From contig NZ_JAHDSZ010000005.1 of assembly GCF_018531145.1 (NCBI RefSeq), forward strand, positions 1 to 64,000: 64,000 bases of DNA, given 5' to 3'. Made by a program: the position numbers and the translations under genes. Of the stretch, positions 35,054-44,428 are shown one piece after another. The DNA is from Canibacter zhuwentaonis (lineage in GTDB: Bacteria; Actinomycetota; Actinomycetes; Actinomycetales; Microbacteriaceae). The notes under the pieces are model-generated. The model saw nothing but the letters and a program-made list of their open reading frames with translations, ran no database searches and was not told the DNA's origin. The stretch's first letter is position 1. Each line of letters starts with the position of its first letter.

Positions 35054-37168
35054 GTGAATGGCATAGTTTCACTATTGTTACGGGTGCGTGGCATACTCGC
35101 GAGCATACTCACTCTAGTGTTATCGGCTAGTGTTCTGGTTGCACCGCAAAACGCGGAGTCCGCGGTGAATGTTTCAAGCTTGGAACAGGTGGAAACTGTT
35201 AGCGTGCAGACAGCAGTGCCTAACTTGGCGGTGCCGGCTGTGGCTTCTAATCCATTGCCGGGTAATAGTGTTACTGCTGTTGCGAGTGTTTTAGGACGGG
35301 GTGCTGGTGGCAGTGTTAAGACGGAAGCGTCGACTGTGGATGCAGTAAACGTAGATGAGACTTATACGTGTGCTAAAAGTAACATCATCCAACCAGGTGT
35401 TGTGACCCTAGGCTCAGATTGCCTGGTTGTAAGCAGCACGAAAACTGATAAACAAGAATACTTGTCAGGCGAAAATGTGACCATAAAAGTAAAACTGATT
35501 GAGATCAAGGATGTAGCGCAAACGGATTTTTATAATAATGATCTAGAGTCGATTCAAGTTAAAGTTCGTGTGACTATTAAATTGCCTAAAGGGTTTGCTG
35601 TAACGACTGAAACATTTAAAAACTGTATTTTTCAGGACTGTAATTCTATCACTTGGCAATACAATCAGGATTCACACTCAGTAGAGGCTAGTCTCGACAT
35701 GAGTTATATAGACCGTGACAGTAATTTAAATCGACTGAAAAGAGAAGAGAATATTACTATAACGGGTGTTGCTGCTGGTGCGATTGGCGTGTCTAATAAG
35801 GTGACAACAACTGTTGAAAGCAATTTACTGCAGGATTATCGCGATAAGGATCGGGTGGGTTTACCTATTGACCCTTTCGGTAGTGATGACAGAATCAATT
35901 TATTTTTCTATAAACATGTTTCTGAGGTCACATTCCGGGTTGCTCCTGCAACAACCTCGCTATCAGCCTTGTTCACTTCTACAGGTGCTGCCCCTAATAC
36001 GGGTGTTGCTGGCGTGAACGGTAGTATTTCCTGCACCGTCGCTGGTGGGATGCCGCATAGGAGTGATTTCACGTTTAATCTAGATTATGCTCAGCGTTCG
36101 AGTAGTGGCCTCGCTTCTAAACTATTGTCTAATCAGGTTCAAGTTGGTGCGAACTGTGAAATAACTGTTAATAAGGGTATGGTTCCGGCCGGGTGGCGAT
36201 GGAAGGACAATAATCCTATTGTGTTGCATGAGCGGAATATTCGCGACCAGCGCACTGCTACTATACCGTTAGAATTAGAGCGTGTACCGGTTGATGTTGC
36301 TGTTGAAACGAGTTTTACATCAGCGAGTGTTAAAGCCAGCGATAATGTGGGTGTAGTGTCTAAAATTAATGCGCTTGGTAACGAGGCACGTAATGTGCCT
36401 GTCACTATCCAGCTGCCACGGGACGGGTTTGCTGCAACTACTGCCACCAGTAAACCGGATTGTCAGGTTACTGGTGGTGCTGCTTGTCCTACCGTGTGGA
36501 TGTATGATAAGGCATCTCATTCTCTGACTGGGACGATACCGTTGATTCCCGTTGACGGTAGTGTTACTGTTACTACTAGTGGTGTGGCTGGGGTTTTTGA
36601 TTCGATGAGCAGGAATTTCACGGCCACAACCAGTGTCATGTATAACGATGCTAACCAGGCAAACAACACTAATACTGCTAGTTTGACGGTTACGAACACT
36701 AAAGTGAGTGTTTCTGGTGTATTTAAGCCTGTGGGGGATTATCCTGCTGATGGTGCTGTAACTGTTACTAGTGATGTTGAGTGTGTTCGACCTATTAAAC
36801 ATAAAGCTTTTTTCACGCATACGCTTAATTATGCTGATGTTGCAAACGGTAGTTTTCCTGTTAAAGTGTTACATGAGGGCGTTTGGAAGGGTAGTAACTG
36901 TGTTGTGACTATTAGGAAGGTTACAGCTCCTGACGGGTGGGAGTTTACGGATAGTGATGTTTTCACGAGTCAGTTTCGAAATATAGCTGGTTCGGTTCGT
37001 GTGGAGTATAGCGTTGCTGTGCAGCGCAAGTTTGCGGCTGTTGCACCACCACTACCACTAACCGGCGGAATCGCGTCCGACTGGCTGTATTTAACCGGAG
37101 CAGGCGTGCTTGCAGTAGGTGTTGCGGCCGGGATTGTGGCACGCCGACGGTTACAGGCTCGCGTGTAA
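35054..37168 (+). CDS. LPLTG-anchored modular surface protein
   Basis: The product is ~704 residues from the GTG at 35054, which follows AGGTGG by 5 bases; the GTG at 35045 overlaps that site. Residues ~1-35 are a signal peptide ('ILASILTLVLSASVLVAPQ', then 'AESA'). Beta-rich modules with paired Cys and 'GSNC'/'P-GW-W/F' signatures follow. It ends with LPLTGG, a hydrophobic helix and 'ARRRLQARV', so it is sortase-anchored. The last ~375 residues align with the partial protein at the start of the window. Codons are strongly T-ending until the last ~45 codons, which switch to the C-rich style of the paralogue, suggesting gene conversion of the 3' end. Likely an adhesin or variable antigen; target unknown. 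Confidence 0.9.
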   Translation: MNGIVSLLLRVRGILASILTLVLSASVLVAPQNAESAVNVSSLEQVETVSVQTAVPNLAVPAVASNPLPGNSVTAVASVLGRGAGGSVKTEASTVDAVNVDETYTCAKSNIIQPGVVTLGSDCLVVSSTKTDKQEYLSGENVTIKVKLIEIKDVAQTDFYNNDLESIQVKVRVTIKLPKGFAVTTETFKNCIFQDCNSITWQYNQDSHSVEASLDMSYIDRDSNLNRLKREENITITGVAAGAIGVSNKVTTTVESNLLQDYRDKDRVGLPIDPFGSDDRINLFFYKHVSEVTFRVAPATTSLSALFTSTGAAPNTGVAGVNGSISCTVAGGMPHRSDFTFNLDYAQRSSSGLASKLLSNQVQVGANCEITVNKGMVPAGWRWKDNNPIVLHERNIRDQRTATIPLELERVPVDVAVETSFTSASVKASDNVGVVSKINALGNEARNVPVTIQLPRDGFAATTATSKPDCQVTGGAACPTVWMYDKASHSLTGTIPLIPVDGSVTVTTSGVAGVFDSMSRNFTATTSVMYNDANQANNTNTASLTVTNTKVSVSGVFKPVGDYPADGAVTVTSDVECVRPIKHKAFFTHTLNYADVANGSFPVKVLHEGVWKGSNCVVTIRKVTAPDGWEFTDSDVFTSQFRNIAGSVRVEYSVAVQRKFAAVAPPLPLTGGIASDWLYLTGAGVLAVGVAAGIVARRRLQARV

Positions 37169-37243
37169 CACCCACAGGCAGAAGCAACAACCGAGCAGGT
37201 GGGTTGACCGTTCTGCTGTCAGCCCCCTGCCCGTTGAAAAAGG

Positions 37244-37585
37244 CTAATCCCTAGTCAGTCGCGCTATATCCGCCGCAAAACGCGGGTGAGAACGCAACAA
37301 GTGGGCGCGTTCAGCAAGCGTAAACTGTTCCCAAGAAAAAGGCGGCGCCATGGTTGTGCCAAGCAAAGTCCACGCGCCGAGCGGGCGTGAACCATGAAAA
37401 CACCCGCCAGGAACAACCACCTGCGGCACCTCACCACCCAAAACATCCTGCCCAAGAATAATGTTCTCACCGCTCCCGTCAGCCGTGTCTGCAACAAGAG
37501 TGCCGTTGATGGAATCTGTTGCTATAGTGGGCGCACTCCCGACGGAATCCGCCGCCGTATCCGACAACATAGCAGACGCAGACAC
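37244..37585 (-). pseudogene. DUF985 (cupin-like) protein, N-terminally altered
   Basis: The last ~70 residues match the C-terminal half of DUF985 cupins: 'LGQDVLGGEVPQVVVPGGCF', then 'GAWTLLGTTMAPPFSWEQF' and a final helix. The first ~40 residues are Ala/Ser/Thr-rich with no resemblance to the family, whose N-terminal strands are missing. The GTG start overlaps the stop of the upstream permease remnant. Most likely a remnant with an internal deletion; a functional shortened protein cannot be excluded. Confidence 0.65.
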
Positions 37586-37752
37586 TAGGTTATTTTAGAT
37601 TCTGTGAGATGTTTTCTGCGTCGCGGTTGCATCGACATTACAATCAGTGCAGCAAGAATTACAGTGTAGGGGATAGAGTCTGTCAGTTGCTGTGGCAGCC
37701 CCAGGGTCTGCAAACGGAAACCGAAAGCATCGGTAAACCCAAAGATAGACCG
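37585..37752 (-). pseudogene. 3' remnant of BMP-type nucleoside/sugar ABC permease
   Basis: Read on the minus strand from 37752, the frame gives 'RSIFGFTDAFGFRLQTLGLP' and then 'SIPYTVILAALIVMSMQPRR', ending at a stop at 37585-37587. The 'FG-TDA-G-RLQ-LG-P' and 'PY' pattern is the usual C terminus of NupQ-like permeases in BMP-family importers. Only ~55 codons remain, joined without a gap to the transglycosylase fragment. This is a deletion or recombination scar. Confidence 0.72.
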
Positions 37753-38182
37753 CAAGCGCTGTCACTGGAATATTAGCGGATGCGGCAGCGGCACGCACCC
37801 AATCAACATCGGCTTTTTTAACATCCGCCGTAGTGAGTTCAGATTTGGGCGCGGGCGCTGTATGCTCAACCGGCTCGGGCGATATTTTAACCTCTTCGGA
37901 TGCCTTTGCGGTCTCTTCCTGCGCGGCTTTTTCCGCCCGCAACTGCGCAATATTAACGAGGGTTATAACACCCACGATTATCACAAGCAGCGCAAGCCCC
38001 ACAACGCAAACCGTAATCAGGTTACGCACCGCCGGGGTGATAATCGATTCTTTAGGCGGATGCTCGAAATTAAATCCGGTTGATATCGGCTCGGTTATAA
38101 ACTGCACCCCGAGGTGCGTCTCAATCTCGGAGGTTACAAAACCTATCTCAGCGCAGTATAGTGGGCGTGCGAAAACGCACAC
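37753..38182 (-). pseudogene. Truncated copy of lytic transglycosylase gene
   Basis: The product's N-terminal ~140 residues are closely similar to residues ~15-140 of the transglycosylase at 16370-17296 ('TSEIETHLGVQF', the same transmembrane helix, the KADVDWVRAA linker). Similarity stops abruptly at base 37753, just before the catalytic domain, and the frame runs on into unrelated sequence to 37595. The anchor is kept but the enzyme domain is lost. TATACT on the minus strand at about 38155-38160 may be a -10 box. Confidence 0.87.
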
Positions 38183-38193
38183 CCACCTTTTTT
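38161..38193 (+). terminator. Terminator-like hairpin oriented on plus strand
   Basis: GTGGGCGTGCG, loop AAAA, CGCACACCCAC, then CTTTTTTG. The T-run serves plus-strand transcripts, although neighbouring genes are on the minus strand. It may be left from a lost gene or act in both directions. Confidence 0.65.
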
Positions 38194-38207
38194 GTTACAG
38201 TTGTAAG

Positions 38208-40670
38208 TTACTGTTTTGTGCCCCTGCGGCGGTCGAACATGATTACAATGCCCGCACTAACAAGCGCAAGCGCGCCCAGCAGAGCGGTGGTTATATTCGC
38301 AATCTCAAAACCTCCCGTGTTGGCGAGCTGTTTTTTCACATCCGCTTTAGCTTCTTTTTGCTTAGCTGCATCAGCAGGAGCGATTCCGGAGATCGCCCCT
38401 AGGGTCGCGTCAGCGCCAGTATCCGCGCTTGGTGTGGTGTTAGGCGGCACCGTAAGAATTGGCAGATCCGGACGTGTTGGTGCGGTTTCAGGAACAGCGT
38501 GTACCCTTGCTGGCACGCTAAACTTCACCGAGCCTGATCCGCTATTTGCAGACAGGCTCAAAAGGTGTTCTGCGCCAGCAAATGATACCGGTATCGGCCA
38601 GCCGTCGAGTTTGGCAACTCCTGCGGTATCAGACTGCACAGATGCAATTTCAGCGCCGTCAACGGTTACTTTAACCTTCTCAGCGGGCAGGAATCCGCTT
38701 GCAACAAAGCTTAGTTGCTGCGCGGTTAGTTTGCCGTCAGCTGTGAGATCCGCTACCTTAATAGTGGGAGCCGGACGCTGTGTGGCAACAGCCGTGTAGG
38801 TAGCCTTGTGAATGTTTCCGGCCGGAGTGTGCAGCGCCACAGTCACGCTCGCAGAGCCAACCGCAATGCCGGACGGATTGAACGTCACGACGCCGTCCGA
38901 GTCAATGGTGAAAACACCGCGGTCTGGCACGGTGACGCTGCCATCTGCCGCAGCGTTTTCGAGCAGCAGTTTAGATCCCTCAGGAATATTGCTGAACAGC
39001 GCTGTCGGGGCGGCGTCGACCGCGCCGCCAGCGTCCGTTGATTTCTGCGCTTCGCCCGCTGGCGCGGTGCTTGTCAGATCCGCTGTTATCACAGGATTAT
39101 CCTGCTCTGCGTGCAGCGCATCGAGCTTTTCGTCAGCTAAGGCGAGCTCCTCCAGGGTCTTGGGGTTCTGCGCGGGTGCGCTGTTGTCGCGGGGCTTGTC
39201 GATGCCCTTAACATCCGCAACGGGCGCCCAATCGCTAAACTTATTGTAGTTCAGCCGCACGTACTCGAGCGGAATAAACCGACTGCTCCAGCGCTCATCG
39301 AGCGGCGCGGGGTCGGTTATGAAGTTGTTGCGAAGATCGACCTTTGTCACAACCCGCAGATTTTTGAGCGGATTAACATCCGTGATGCGATTGTGGCGCA
39401 GGTTAATAACCCGCAGGTAAGGTGATTTGGCAATTCCGGTGATGTCGCTGATGCGGTTACTTTCCGCGCTGAACTGGATCAGATCCTCTGGCAGGTCGTT
39501 AAGGTGAGTCAGTTTGTTGTTGTCGAGCTGCAGTTTTTCGATCCGCTCGGTGTGTCCTTTAAGCCCTGAAATGTCGCTGATGCGGTTATTTTCCGCGCTG
39601 ATGCTGGTGAGCGCTGGCAGGTGCTTGGCGATGTCCAGATTTGTGAGCTTGTTGTCAGAAACATCGAGCGACTGCAGCTTGGTTGCACCCTTGAGCGGCG
39701 ACAGGTCGGTCAGCTCGTTGTTGTTAACACGCAGGCTCACAAGATTCTTGGCGTGCTCTAGCCCGGTTAAATCTTTCACTTTGCCGTTACCATTGCCGTT
39801 AATGCAGTTCATTGACTGCACCTGTTGCAGCACTTTGTTTACGATCGGGGTTTTCTCGTTGAGGTCTAGCTCCCACAGAATGCAGGCGCGCAGGCTTGTA
39901 TCGGGCACCTCCACCGACTCGGTCACCTCGTCGGGGTCGATTAGCTTGTCTTTTTCAAACGGGTTTACGTATTTTTCTGGGAACAGTTCCCAAAGCACAG
40001 GCGCGGGTGCTGTTGCATCGGTTCCTGTCACTTTGGCGGTTGCCACCAAAGGAGCGCCTTTTTCGCCCTCGTAGAAGCCAACGAGATCAGATGACATACT
40101 GGTGAAAACGGGGCTGTGTGACCAGGCTTTGAAAACACCCTCTTTAACCTCCCACTGCAGATCAGGCAGGTTTAAGAGCGCGCGCTGCTGCCACGCGGCG
40201 GCTGGTTTGCCAGAAAGTGTGCCCGCAGTTTTAGCGTCCACAAGCAGCTGTTTGCGTTGGAAATCAATTGTCGGATTTGCAATATCAACATTGAGGATGC
40301 CATCGTATTTTTCCCAGTTGACTTTACCTAGAAACTTTAGCGGCTCGGGTGTTTGAGAGTCAAATGTTTGCCCGGGCGCTAGCTGCCAGGCAAGATCTTC
40401 TCTGGTTTCGGGCACGGTTTTCAGTGGTTCTGTGCGCGTTTCATTGCTTGTGCCCACGTAGTCGCGGAAGCTGTCGCGGAAATTCCAGTTGGCAGTTCCC
40501 TGCTCCAGCGCGACTGCCTCTGAACTATCGGGGTCAACGGCGGGCATAACACCCGCAACACCGCTCACAGCGAGCGCAGAGGGGCTGGTCATTACGCCAG
40601 TCAACCCTATAATCAGAGCGGTTGTCGCGCTTAGCGCAACTCTGCTCCCGGACATTTTTTTATGCTCCAT
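38208..40670 (-). CDS. Internalin-like LRR wall-anchored protein
   Basis: The 820 residues contain a signal peptide (~10-35, ending 'SALAVSG'), an N-terminal region of ~240 residues, then about seven 21-22-residue internalin-type leucine-rich repeats (~285-455, e.g. 'NNELTDLSPLKGATKLQSLD'). Ig-like/beta domains follow (~520-740) and a C-terminal signal: 'LANTG', a hydrophobic helix, 'FDRRRGTKQ'. LANTG departs from LPxTG at position 2. By analogy with LRR adhesins it may bind host surface proteins (inference). The start may be 40670, or 40655 with GGAG 9 bases upstream. It faces a plus-strand terminator-like hairpin downstream. Confidence 0.9.
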   Translation of the reverse strand: MEHKKMSGSRVALSATTALIIGLTGVMTSPSALAVSGVAGVMPAVDPDSSEAVALEQGTANWNFRDSFRDYVGTSNETRTEPLKTVPETREDLAWQLAPGQTFDSQTPEPLKFLGKVNWEKYDGILNVDIANPTIDFQRKQLLVDAKTAGTLSGKPAAAWQQRALLNLPDLQWEVKEGVFKAWSHSPVFTSMSSDLVGFYEGEKGAPLVATAKVTGTDATAPAPVLWELFPEKYVNPFEKDKLIDPDEVTESVEVPDTSLRACILWELDLNEKTPIVNKVLQQVQSMNCINGNGNGKVKDLTGLEHAKNLVSLRVNNNELTDLSPLKGATKLQSLDVSDNKLTNLDIAKHLPALTSISAENNRISDISGLKGHTERIEKLQLDNNKLTHLNDLPEDLIQFSAESNRISDITGIAKSPYLRVINLRHNRITDVNPLKNLRVVTKVDLRNNFITDPAPLDERWSSRFIPLEYVRLNYNKFSDWAPVADVKGIDKPRDNSAPAQNPKTLEELALADEKLDALHAEQDNPVITADLTSTAPAGEAQKSTDAGGAVDAAPTALFSNIPEGSKLLLENAAADGSVTVPDRGVFTIDSDGVVTFNPSGIAVGSASVTVALHTPAGNIHKATYTAVATQRPAPTIKVADLTADGKLTAQQLSFVASGFLPAEKVKVTVDGAEIASVQSDTAGVAKLDGWPIPVSFAGAEHLLSLSANSGSGSVKFSVPARVHAVPETAPTRPDLPILTVPPNTTPSADTGADATLGAISGIAPADAAKQKEAKADVKKQLANTGGFEIANITTALLGALALVSAGIVIMFDRRRGTKQ

Positions 40671-40837
40671 ACGGCTAAAGCCTTTCCGAAAACGAACTCA
40701 TTTTTATCAAGCGGATTGGCGGCGGATCATAGACACACCGCAACATCTAACCCACAGCAACAAGATTACCTTACATCTGATCTTTAGGCAACGGGGGAAT
40801 ATGTGGTCGGTGCTGGTGGATTCGCTGCAAAATGGCG

Positions 40838-40870
40838 CAAAAAGGGCCCGCACCTGCTAGTGCGAGCCCC
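40838..40870 (-). terminator. Terminator of the small helical protein gene
   Basis: On the minus strand GGGGCTCGCAC and GTGCGGGCCC pair around TAGCAG and are followed by TTTTTGCG, 26 bp after the stop codon. Confidence 0.9.
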
Positions 40871-40895
40871 CGATAACAGCGTTGTAGCTAGATGC

Positions 40896-41129
40896 TTAGG
40901 CGGTGAAGTTGTCGCGTGCTGCGTCGAGCTTTTCGCTTGCGGTCTCTTTGAGCTCAGCTACCTTGTCGGCGTGCTTACCGTCGGTTATCTTGTTTGCAAG
41001 AGAGGCGGCTTTGTCAAGCACGCCGTCGCGCATCTCTGCTGCTTTTTCGCTGTTAAGAGCATTGTCTATCTGCTCTTTGTTGTCGTTGATTAGATCTGCT
41101 GCTTTTTTCTTGAGATCTTCTAGTGACAT
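40896..41129 (-). CDS. Small helical protein, possibly MT0933-like antitoxin family
   Basis: The product is 77 residues, almost wholly amphipathic helix, rich in Lys, Asp, Glu and Ala ('LKKKAADLINDNKEQIDNAL', 'DGKHADKVAELKETASEKLD'). It resembles the MT0933/Rv0909-type small proteins named as antitoxins in mycobacteria, and more loosely CsbD/YtxH stress proteins. No toxin partner is adjacent, so an antitoxin role is doubtful. A good GGAAAGGA ribosome-binding site and its own terminator show it is a real monocistronic gene. Confidence 0.75.
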   Translation of the reverse strand: MSLEDLKKKAADLINDNKEQIDNALNSEKAAEMRDGVLDKAASLANKITDGKHADKVAELKETASEKLDAARDNFTA

Positions 41130-41330
41130 TGTTGTTCCTTTCCTAAACAGCCTTGTGGCGGCTGATTATCACAATTATCTCTTAGCACGCTTGTGTATTG
41201 GCTTAAAAAACGTGCACCGGTAAAGATGTTACAGAGATGCAATAAGCTACTGCGGTTTTCCACATTAAAAATTAATTTAGAGCAATTCAGGGTAACATTT
41301 AGAGGGTATATTTTGTTTGGAAAGGTAGCT

Positions 41331-43121
41331 ATGCAAGATTGGCGTAAACATCGCTTAACTGGCGAACGTGCACGCCCGATAACCCTGATTTTAGTCGACG
41401 GGGTGAGCTGGCTGCTCGCAATTTTTGCCGGTTTAATGCTGCGCTTTGATTTCAGCATATTTAGAATACAGGTGCTTAGCACTGTGCAGGTGGCGCTGGT
41501 TGTGCTGGTATCGCAGCTGATTTTCGGCTATCTGCTGTGGCTTTATCGCTCGCGCTATAAAACGGGTAGCTTTGACGAGGTGAAAACCATGGTCGCAGTT
41601 GTCACAGCAGTGCTTGTGCCCTCCTGGTTTGCCGGGTTGTACATTGGCTACGGGCATGGCATCCCGCGCACCGCGCTAATAATTGCCGCTCCTATAGCGT
41701 TTAGCATAATGGGATTTGCCCGCTATATTTGGCGGATCAAGCACGAGCGCAAACTCAAACCGGGCAAGAGCGCAACGCGCACCCTTATTTACGGCGCGGG
41801 CTATGCCGGAGAGCAAACTGTGAACCACCTGCTAACAGATGCGGCGGCGGATTCACTGCCCGTCGGGTTTATTGATGATGATCCGCGTGCTCGCAATCGT
41901 ACGGTGCGCGGTGTGAAAGTGCTTGGCACTATTGAGCAGTTGCGTGAGATTGCGGCAGAAACTGACGCGCGCAGCTTGATGGTTTGTATTGGCGATGCGG
42001 ATGCTGCGCTGCTGCGCCGGGTTAGCGATCTGGCGAGCGCGGCGGGGCTGAAAGTTATGGTTATGCCAACGCTGTCGCAGATTCTTTCTGGTGCGTCGAA
42101 AATCTCTGACCTACGCGAAATTTCTATAGAAGATCTGATCGGGCGTGTTCCTGTGCGGCTTGATGCTGGCTCTATTAAGGGGTATCTGGCCGGTAAGCGC
42201 GTGCTTGTGACGGGCGCTGGCGGGTCTATCGGGGCAGAACTGTGCAGGCAGCTCACCAAGTTCGGAGTTGGCGAGCTGATTATGCTCGATCGCGACGAGA
42301 CTGCTCTGCAGGATGTGCAAATTTCCATTCACGGAAACGGGCTTTTAGAAACCCGCGACATAGTGCTTGCTGACATTCGCGATCCGCAAGCCCTTGCGAG
42401 CGTATTTGCGCAGCGCCGGCCCGAAGTGGTGTTTCACGCGGCGGCGCTAAAGCACGTTTCAACCCTTGAAAAATATCCTGAAGAGGCGTGGAAAACCAAT
42501 GTGCTGGGCACGCTTAACGTGTTGCAGGCGGCGCAGGCGCACAATATTGAGACCTTTGTTAATATCTCAACCGACAAGGCAGCCAACCCCACGAGTGCGC
42601 TGGGGCACTCCAAGCGTGTCGCCGAAAAACTAACCGCTTTTACCGGTGCAAACTCGCAGATGCGCTGTATTTCTGTGCGATTTGGTAATGTGCTAGGGTC
42701 GCGCGGTTCAATGCTCCCGACTTTCAACAAGCTCATCGCCGCAGGGCTTCCGCTCACAATTACGCATCCCGAAGCGACCCGATTTTTTATGACTATTCCC
42801 GAGGCGTGTCAGCTGGTGATGCAGGCGGGCGCAATCGGTCAGTCTGGCGAGGTGCTGATTCTCGACATGGGAGAACCGGTTAAGATTATTGATATTGCGC
42901 GGCGGATGATAGCGCAGTCTGGCAAAAATATTGAGCTTGTTTACACCGGTCTGAGGCAGGGAGAAAAATTACACGAGGAGCTAATTGGCACGGGTGAGAG
43001 CAACGAGAGACCCTATCACCCTAAGATTTCGCACGCCCGAGTTGATGTTTTAGACCCTGTTAATTTAGATCACGACGAGTGGTTTGAGCGCTTGCGTGCT
43101 CACTCGGTTGAGGTCGTATAG
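41331..43121 (+). CDS. CapD/FlaA1-like nucleotide-sugar 4,6-dehydratase
   Basis: The ~596 residues start at the ATG at 41331, preceded by AAAGG. Four transmembrane helices fill ~15-130. A first Rossmann-like domain ('TLIYGAGYAGEQTVNHL', ~155) is followed by the SDR catalytic domain with 'VLVTGAGGSIGAELCRQL' (~285), 'NISTDKAANPTSALGHSKR' and 'RFGNVLGSRGSMLPTF'. This is the long membrane form (CapD, WbpM, PglF), which converts UDP-GlcNAc to a 4-keto-6-deoxy sugar for capsule or glycoprotein glycans. It is 3 bp upstream of a polyprenyl-phosphate transferase gene, so both likely build one surface glycan. Confidence 0.93.
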   Translation: MQDWRKHRLTGERARPITLILVDGVSWLLAIFAGLMLRFDFSIFRIQVLSTVQVALVVLVSQLIFGYLLWLYRSRYKTGSFDEVKTMVAVVTAVLVPSWFAGLYIGYGHGIPRTALIIAAPIAFSIMGFARYIWRIKHERKLKPGKSATRTLIYGAGYAGEQTVNHLLTDAAADSLPVGFIDDDPRARNRTVRGVKVLGTIEQLREIAAETDARSLMVCIGDADAALLRRVSDLASAAGLKVMVMPTLSQILSGASKISDLREISIEDLIGRVPVRLDAGSIKGYLAGKRVLVTGAGGSIGAELCRQLTKFGVGELIMLDRDETALQDVQISIHGNGLLETRDIVLADIRDPQALASVFAQRRPEVVFHAAALKHVSTLEKYPEEAWKTNVLGTLNVLQAAQAHNIETFVNISTDKAANPTSALGHSKRVAEKLTAFTGANSQMRCISVRFGNVLGSRGSMLPTFNKLIAAGLPLTITHPEATRFFMTIPEACQLVMQAGAIGQSGEVLILDMGEPVKIIDIARRMIAQSGKNIELVYTGLRQGEKLHEELIGTGESNERPYHPKISHARVDVLDPVNLDHDEWFERLRAHSVEVV

Positions 43122-43124
43122 GTT

Positions 43125-44174
43125 ATGTTGGTGCTCGCTCTGGCCGCTGTGGCAATTGCTATTTCGGGGATAGCCCCGCTTATTTTGCGACCGCTGCTGA
43201 TTAAGCGCGGCGTGCTCGATGTTGCAACCGCGCGCTCCACGCACACGGGAACCGCGGTGCGTGGGCTAGGTATCGGGGTGTGGATAGCCGCAGATGTGGT
43301 CTGGCTGCTCGCGCTTGTGCGGGTGTTTCAGGCGCAGGATTGGATCTCGCTAAGCTACGGCGCGGTGCTGTTTTTGGTGGTTAACGCCGCCGCTGGCATT
43401 GGCATGATAGAAGATGTGCGTGGTATGAGCGTGCGGTTGCGCTCGGTTGCGCAGCTTGCAATAGCTGTGCTGACCGTGTGGGGGTTCACTGCGGCGGAGC
43501 TGGAGTTTGGCGCGGGCAGCCTGCCAGCAATTAGCGGATCGGTGCCCGTTTTTATTGCGGTTTGCGTGTTCGCGATTTTCTATATTTCAAGCTATATAAA
43601 CGTTGCTAATTTTATGGACGGTATTAACGGGATCAGCGCGATCCACGCAATTATTGCGGGTCTGACCTTTACTTGTGTGGGCTTTCTGGTTGCGACTCCC
43701 TGGATTGCAATTGCCGGGATTATCATGGCGAGCAGTTTTGCCGCGTTCTTGCCATGGAATCTTGGCGGATACGGTTTTCTGGGCGATGTCGGCAGCTACC
43801 TGCTGGGCGGTTCCGTTGTCAGCCTGAGTTTTGGGGTCTTGTTCTTTTACCCAGAGCTGTGGCTGATCGCGATTAGCCCCACCGTCATCTACTTTGGTGA
43901 CGTGGGGTGGACGCTCTTGCGCAGGGTTCGCGCCGGAGAAAAATGGTATACGCCCCATAAAGAACACGTGTATCAAAAGCTGCAGCAGAGCGGATTTAGT
44001 CATCTGCAGGTTGCTGTTATAGTTGGTGGTATGACAATGCTCGCGGTAGGGCTTAGTTTCTTAAGTTTACTGATTGTCAGCTGGTGGTGGTACGCAATTT
44101 TATTAGCGCTCGGATTCGGCGTTGTTGTGCTCTATATGAACCTCCCCAGAATCCTTAAAAAGCGCGCAGCGTGA
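43125..44174 (+). CDS. WecA/MraY family polyprenyl-P sugar-1-P transferase
   Basis: This 349-residue integral membrane protein has about ten helices. The family's catalytic signatures are 'GMIEDVRGMSVRLR' and 'NVANFMDGINGISAI' (NxxNxxDGxNG type), with 'GFLGDVGSYLLGG' further on. It should move a HexNAc-1-phosphate from UDP-sugar onto undecaprenyl phosphate, starting a surface polysaccharide or teichoic-type polymer. It is more like WecA-type enzymes than MraY because the MraY-specific N terminus is absent. It follows the dehydratase gene by 3 bp. Confidence 0.9.
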   Translation: MLVLALAAVAIAISGIAPLILRPLLIKRGVLDVATARSTHTGTAVRGLGIGVWIAADVVWLLALVRVFQAQDWISLSYGAVLFLVVNAAAGIGMIEDVRGMSVRLRSVAQLAIAVLTVWGFTAAELEFGAGSLPAISGSVPVFIAVCVFAIFYISSYINVANFMDGINGISAIHAIIAGLTFTCVGFLVATPWIAIAGIIMASSFAAFLPWNLGGYGFLGDVGSYLLGGSVVSLSFGVLFFYPELWLIAISPTVIYFGDVGWTLLRRVRAGEKWYTPHKEHVYQKLQQSGFSHLQVAVIVGGMTMLAVGLSFLSLLIVSWWWYAILLALGFGVVVLYMNLPRILKKRAA

Positions 44175-44189
44175 CGCGACACGCCCGAG

Positions 44190-44219
44190 TTGCAAATGTA
44201 TCTTTGTCCGTGCGATAAT
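44190..44219 (+). promoter_or_regulatory. S10-spc operon promoter
   Basis: TTGCAA (44190-44195), 18-bp spacer, GATAAT (44214-44219). A leader of ~200 bases to rpsJ follows. Confidence 0.65.
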
Positions 44220-44305
44220 TATTTGTCTAGTACTTTACGCAGATTTATTTCTGCGCTTAAATCACTGCTGGTTGTGTGAAATATCTTTTCACCGCTAGCA
44301 GCAGA

Positions 44306-44337
44306 CTCGGGCTTATCCCGAGAGTTGCTCTGGCAAC
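44306..44337 (+). promoter_or_regulatory. Twin hairpins in S10 operon leader
   Basis: CTCGGG-CTTAT-CCCGAG (44306-44322) and GTTGC-TCTG-GCAAC (44324-44337) are adjacent small stems in the rpsJ leader. In E. coli the S10 leader is the target of L4 autoregulation; whether these stems do the same here is inference. Confidence 0.45.
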
Positions 44338-44428
44338 ACTGTAAGTAGGCAGCAGCGCTTAATAAGCAAAGCTGTGTAAGCACGTCCAATGCCGCCCAGC
44401 GTGGTATGACGCAACGGAAAGAGAGTAA

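Noticed and set aside
40896-41129. Toxin-antitoxin module
   Set aside because: The protein resembles a so-called antitoxin family, but no partner toxin is adjacent and the gene has its own terminator.
41193-41330. Upstream extension of the dehydratase to 41193
   Set aside because: No ribosome-binding site, and the added residues lack membrane or family character; the ATG at 41331 has AAAGG.
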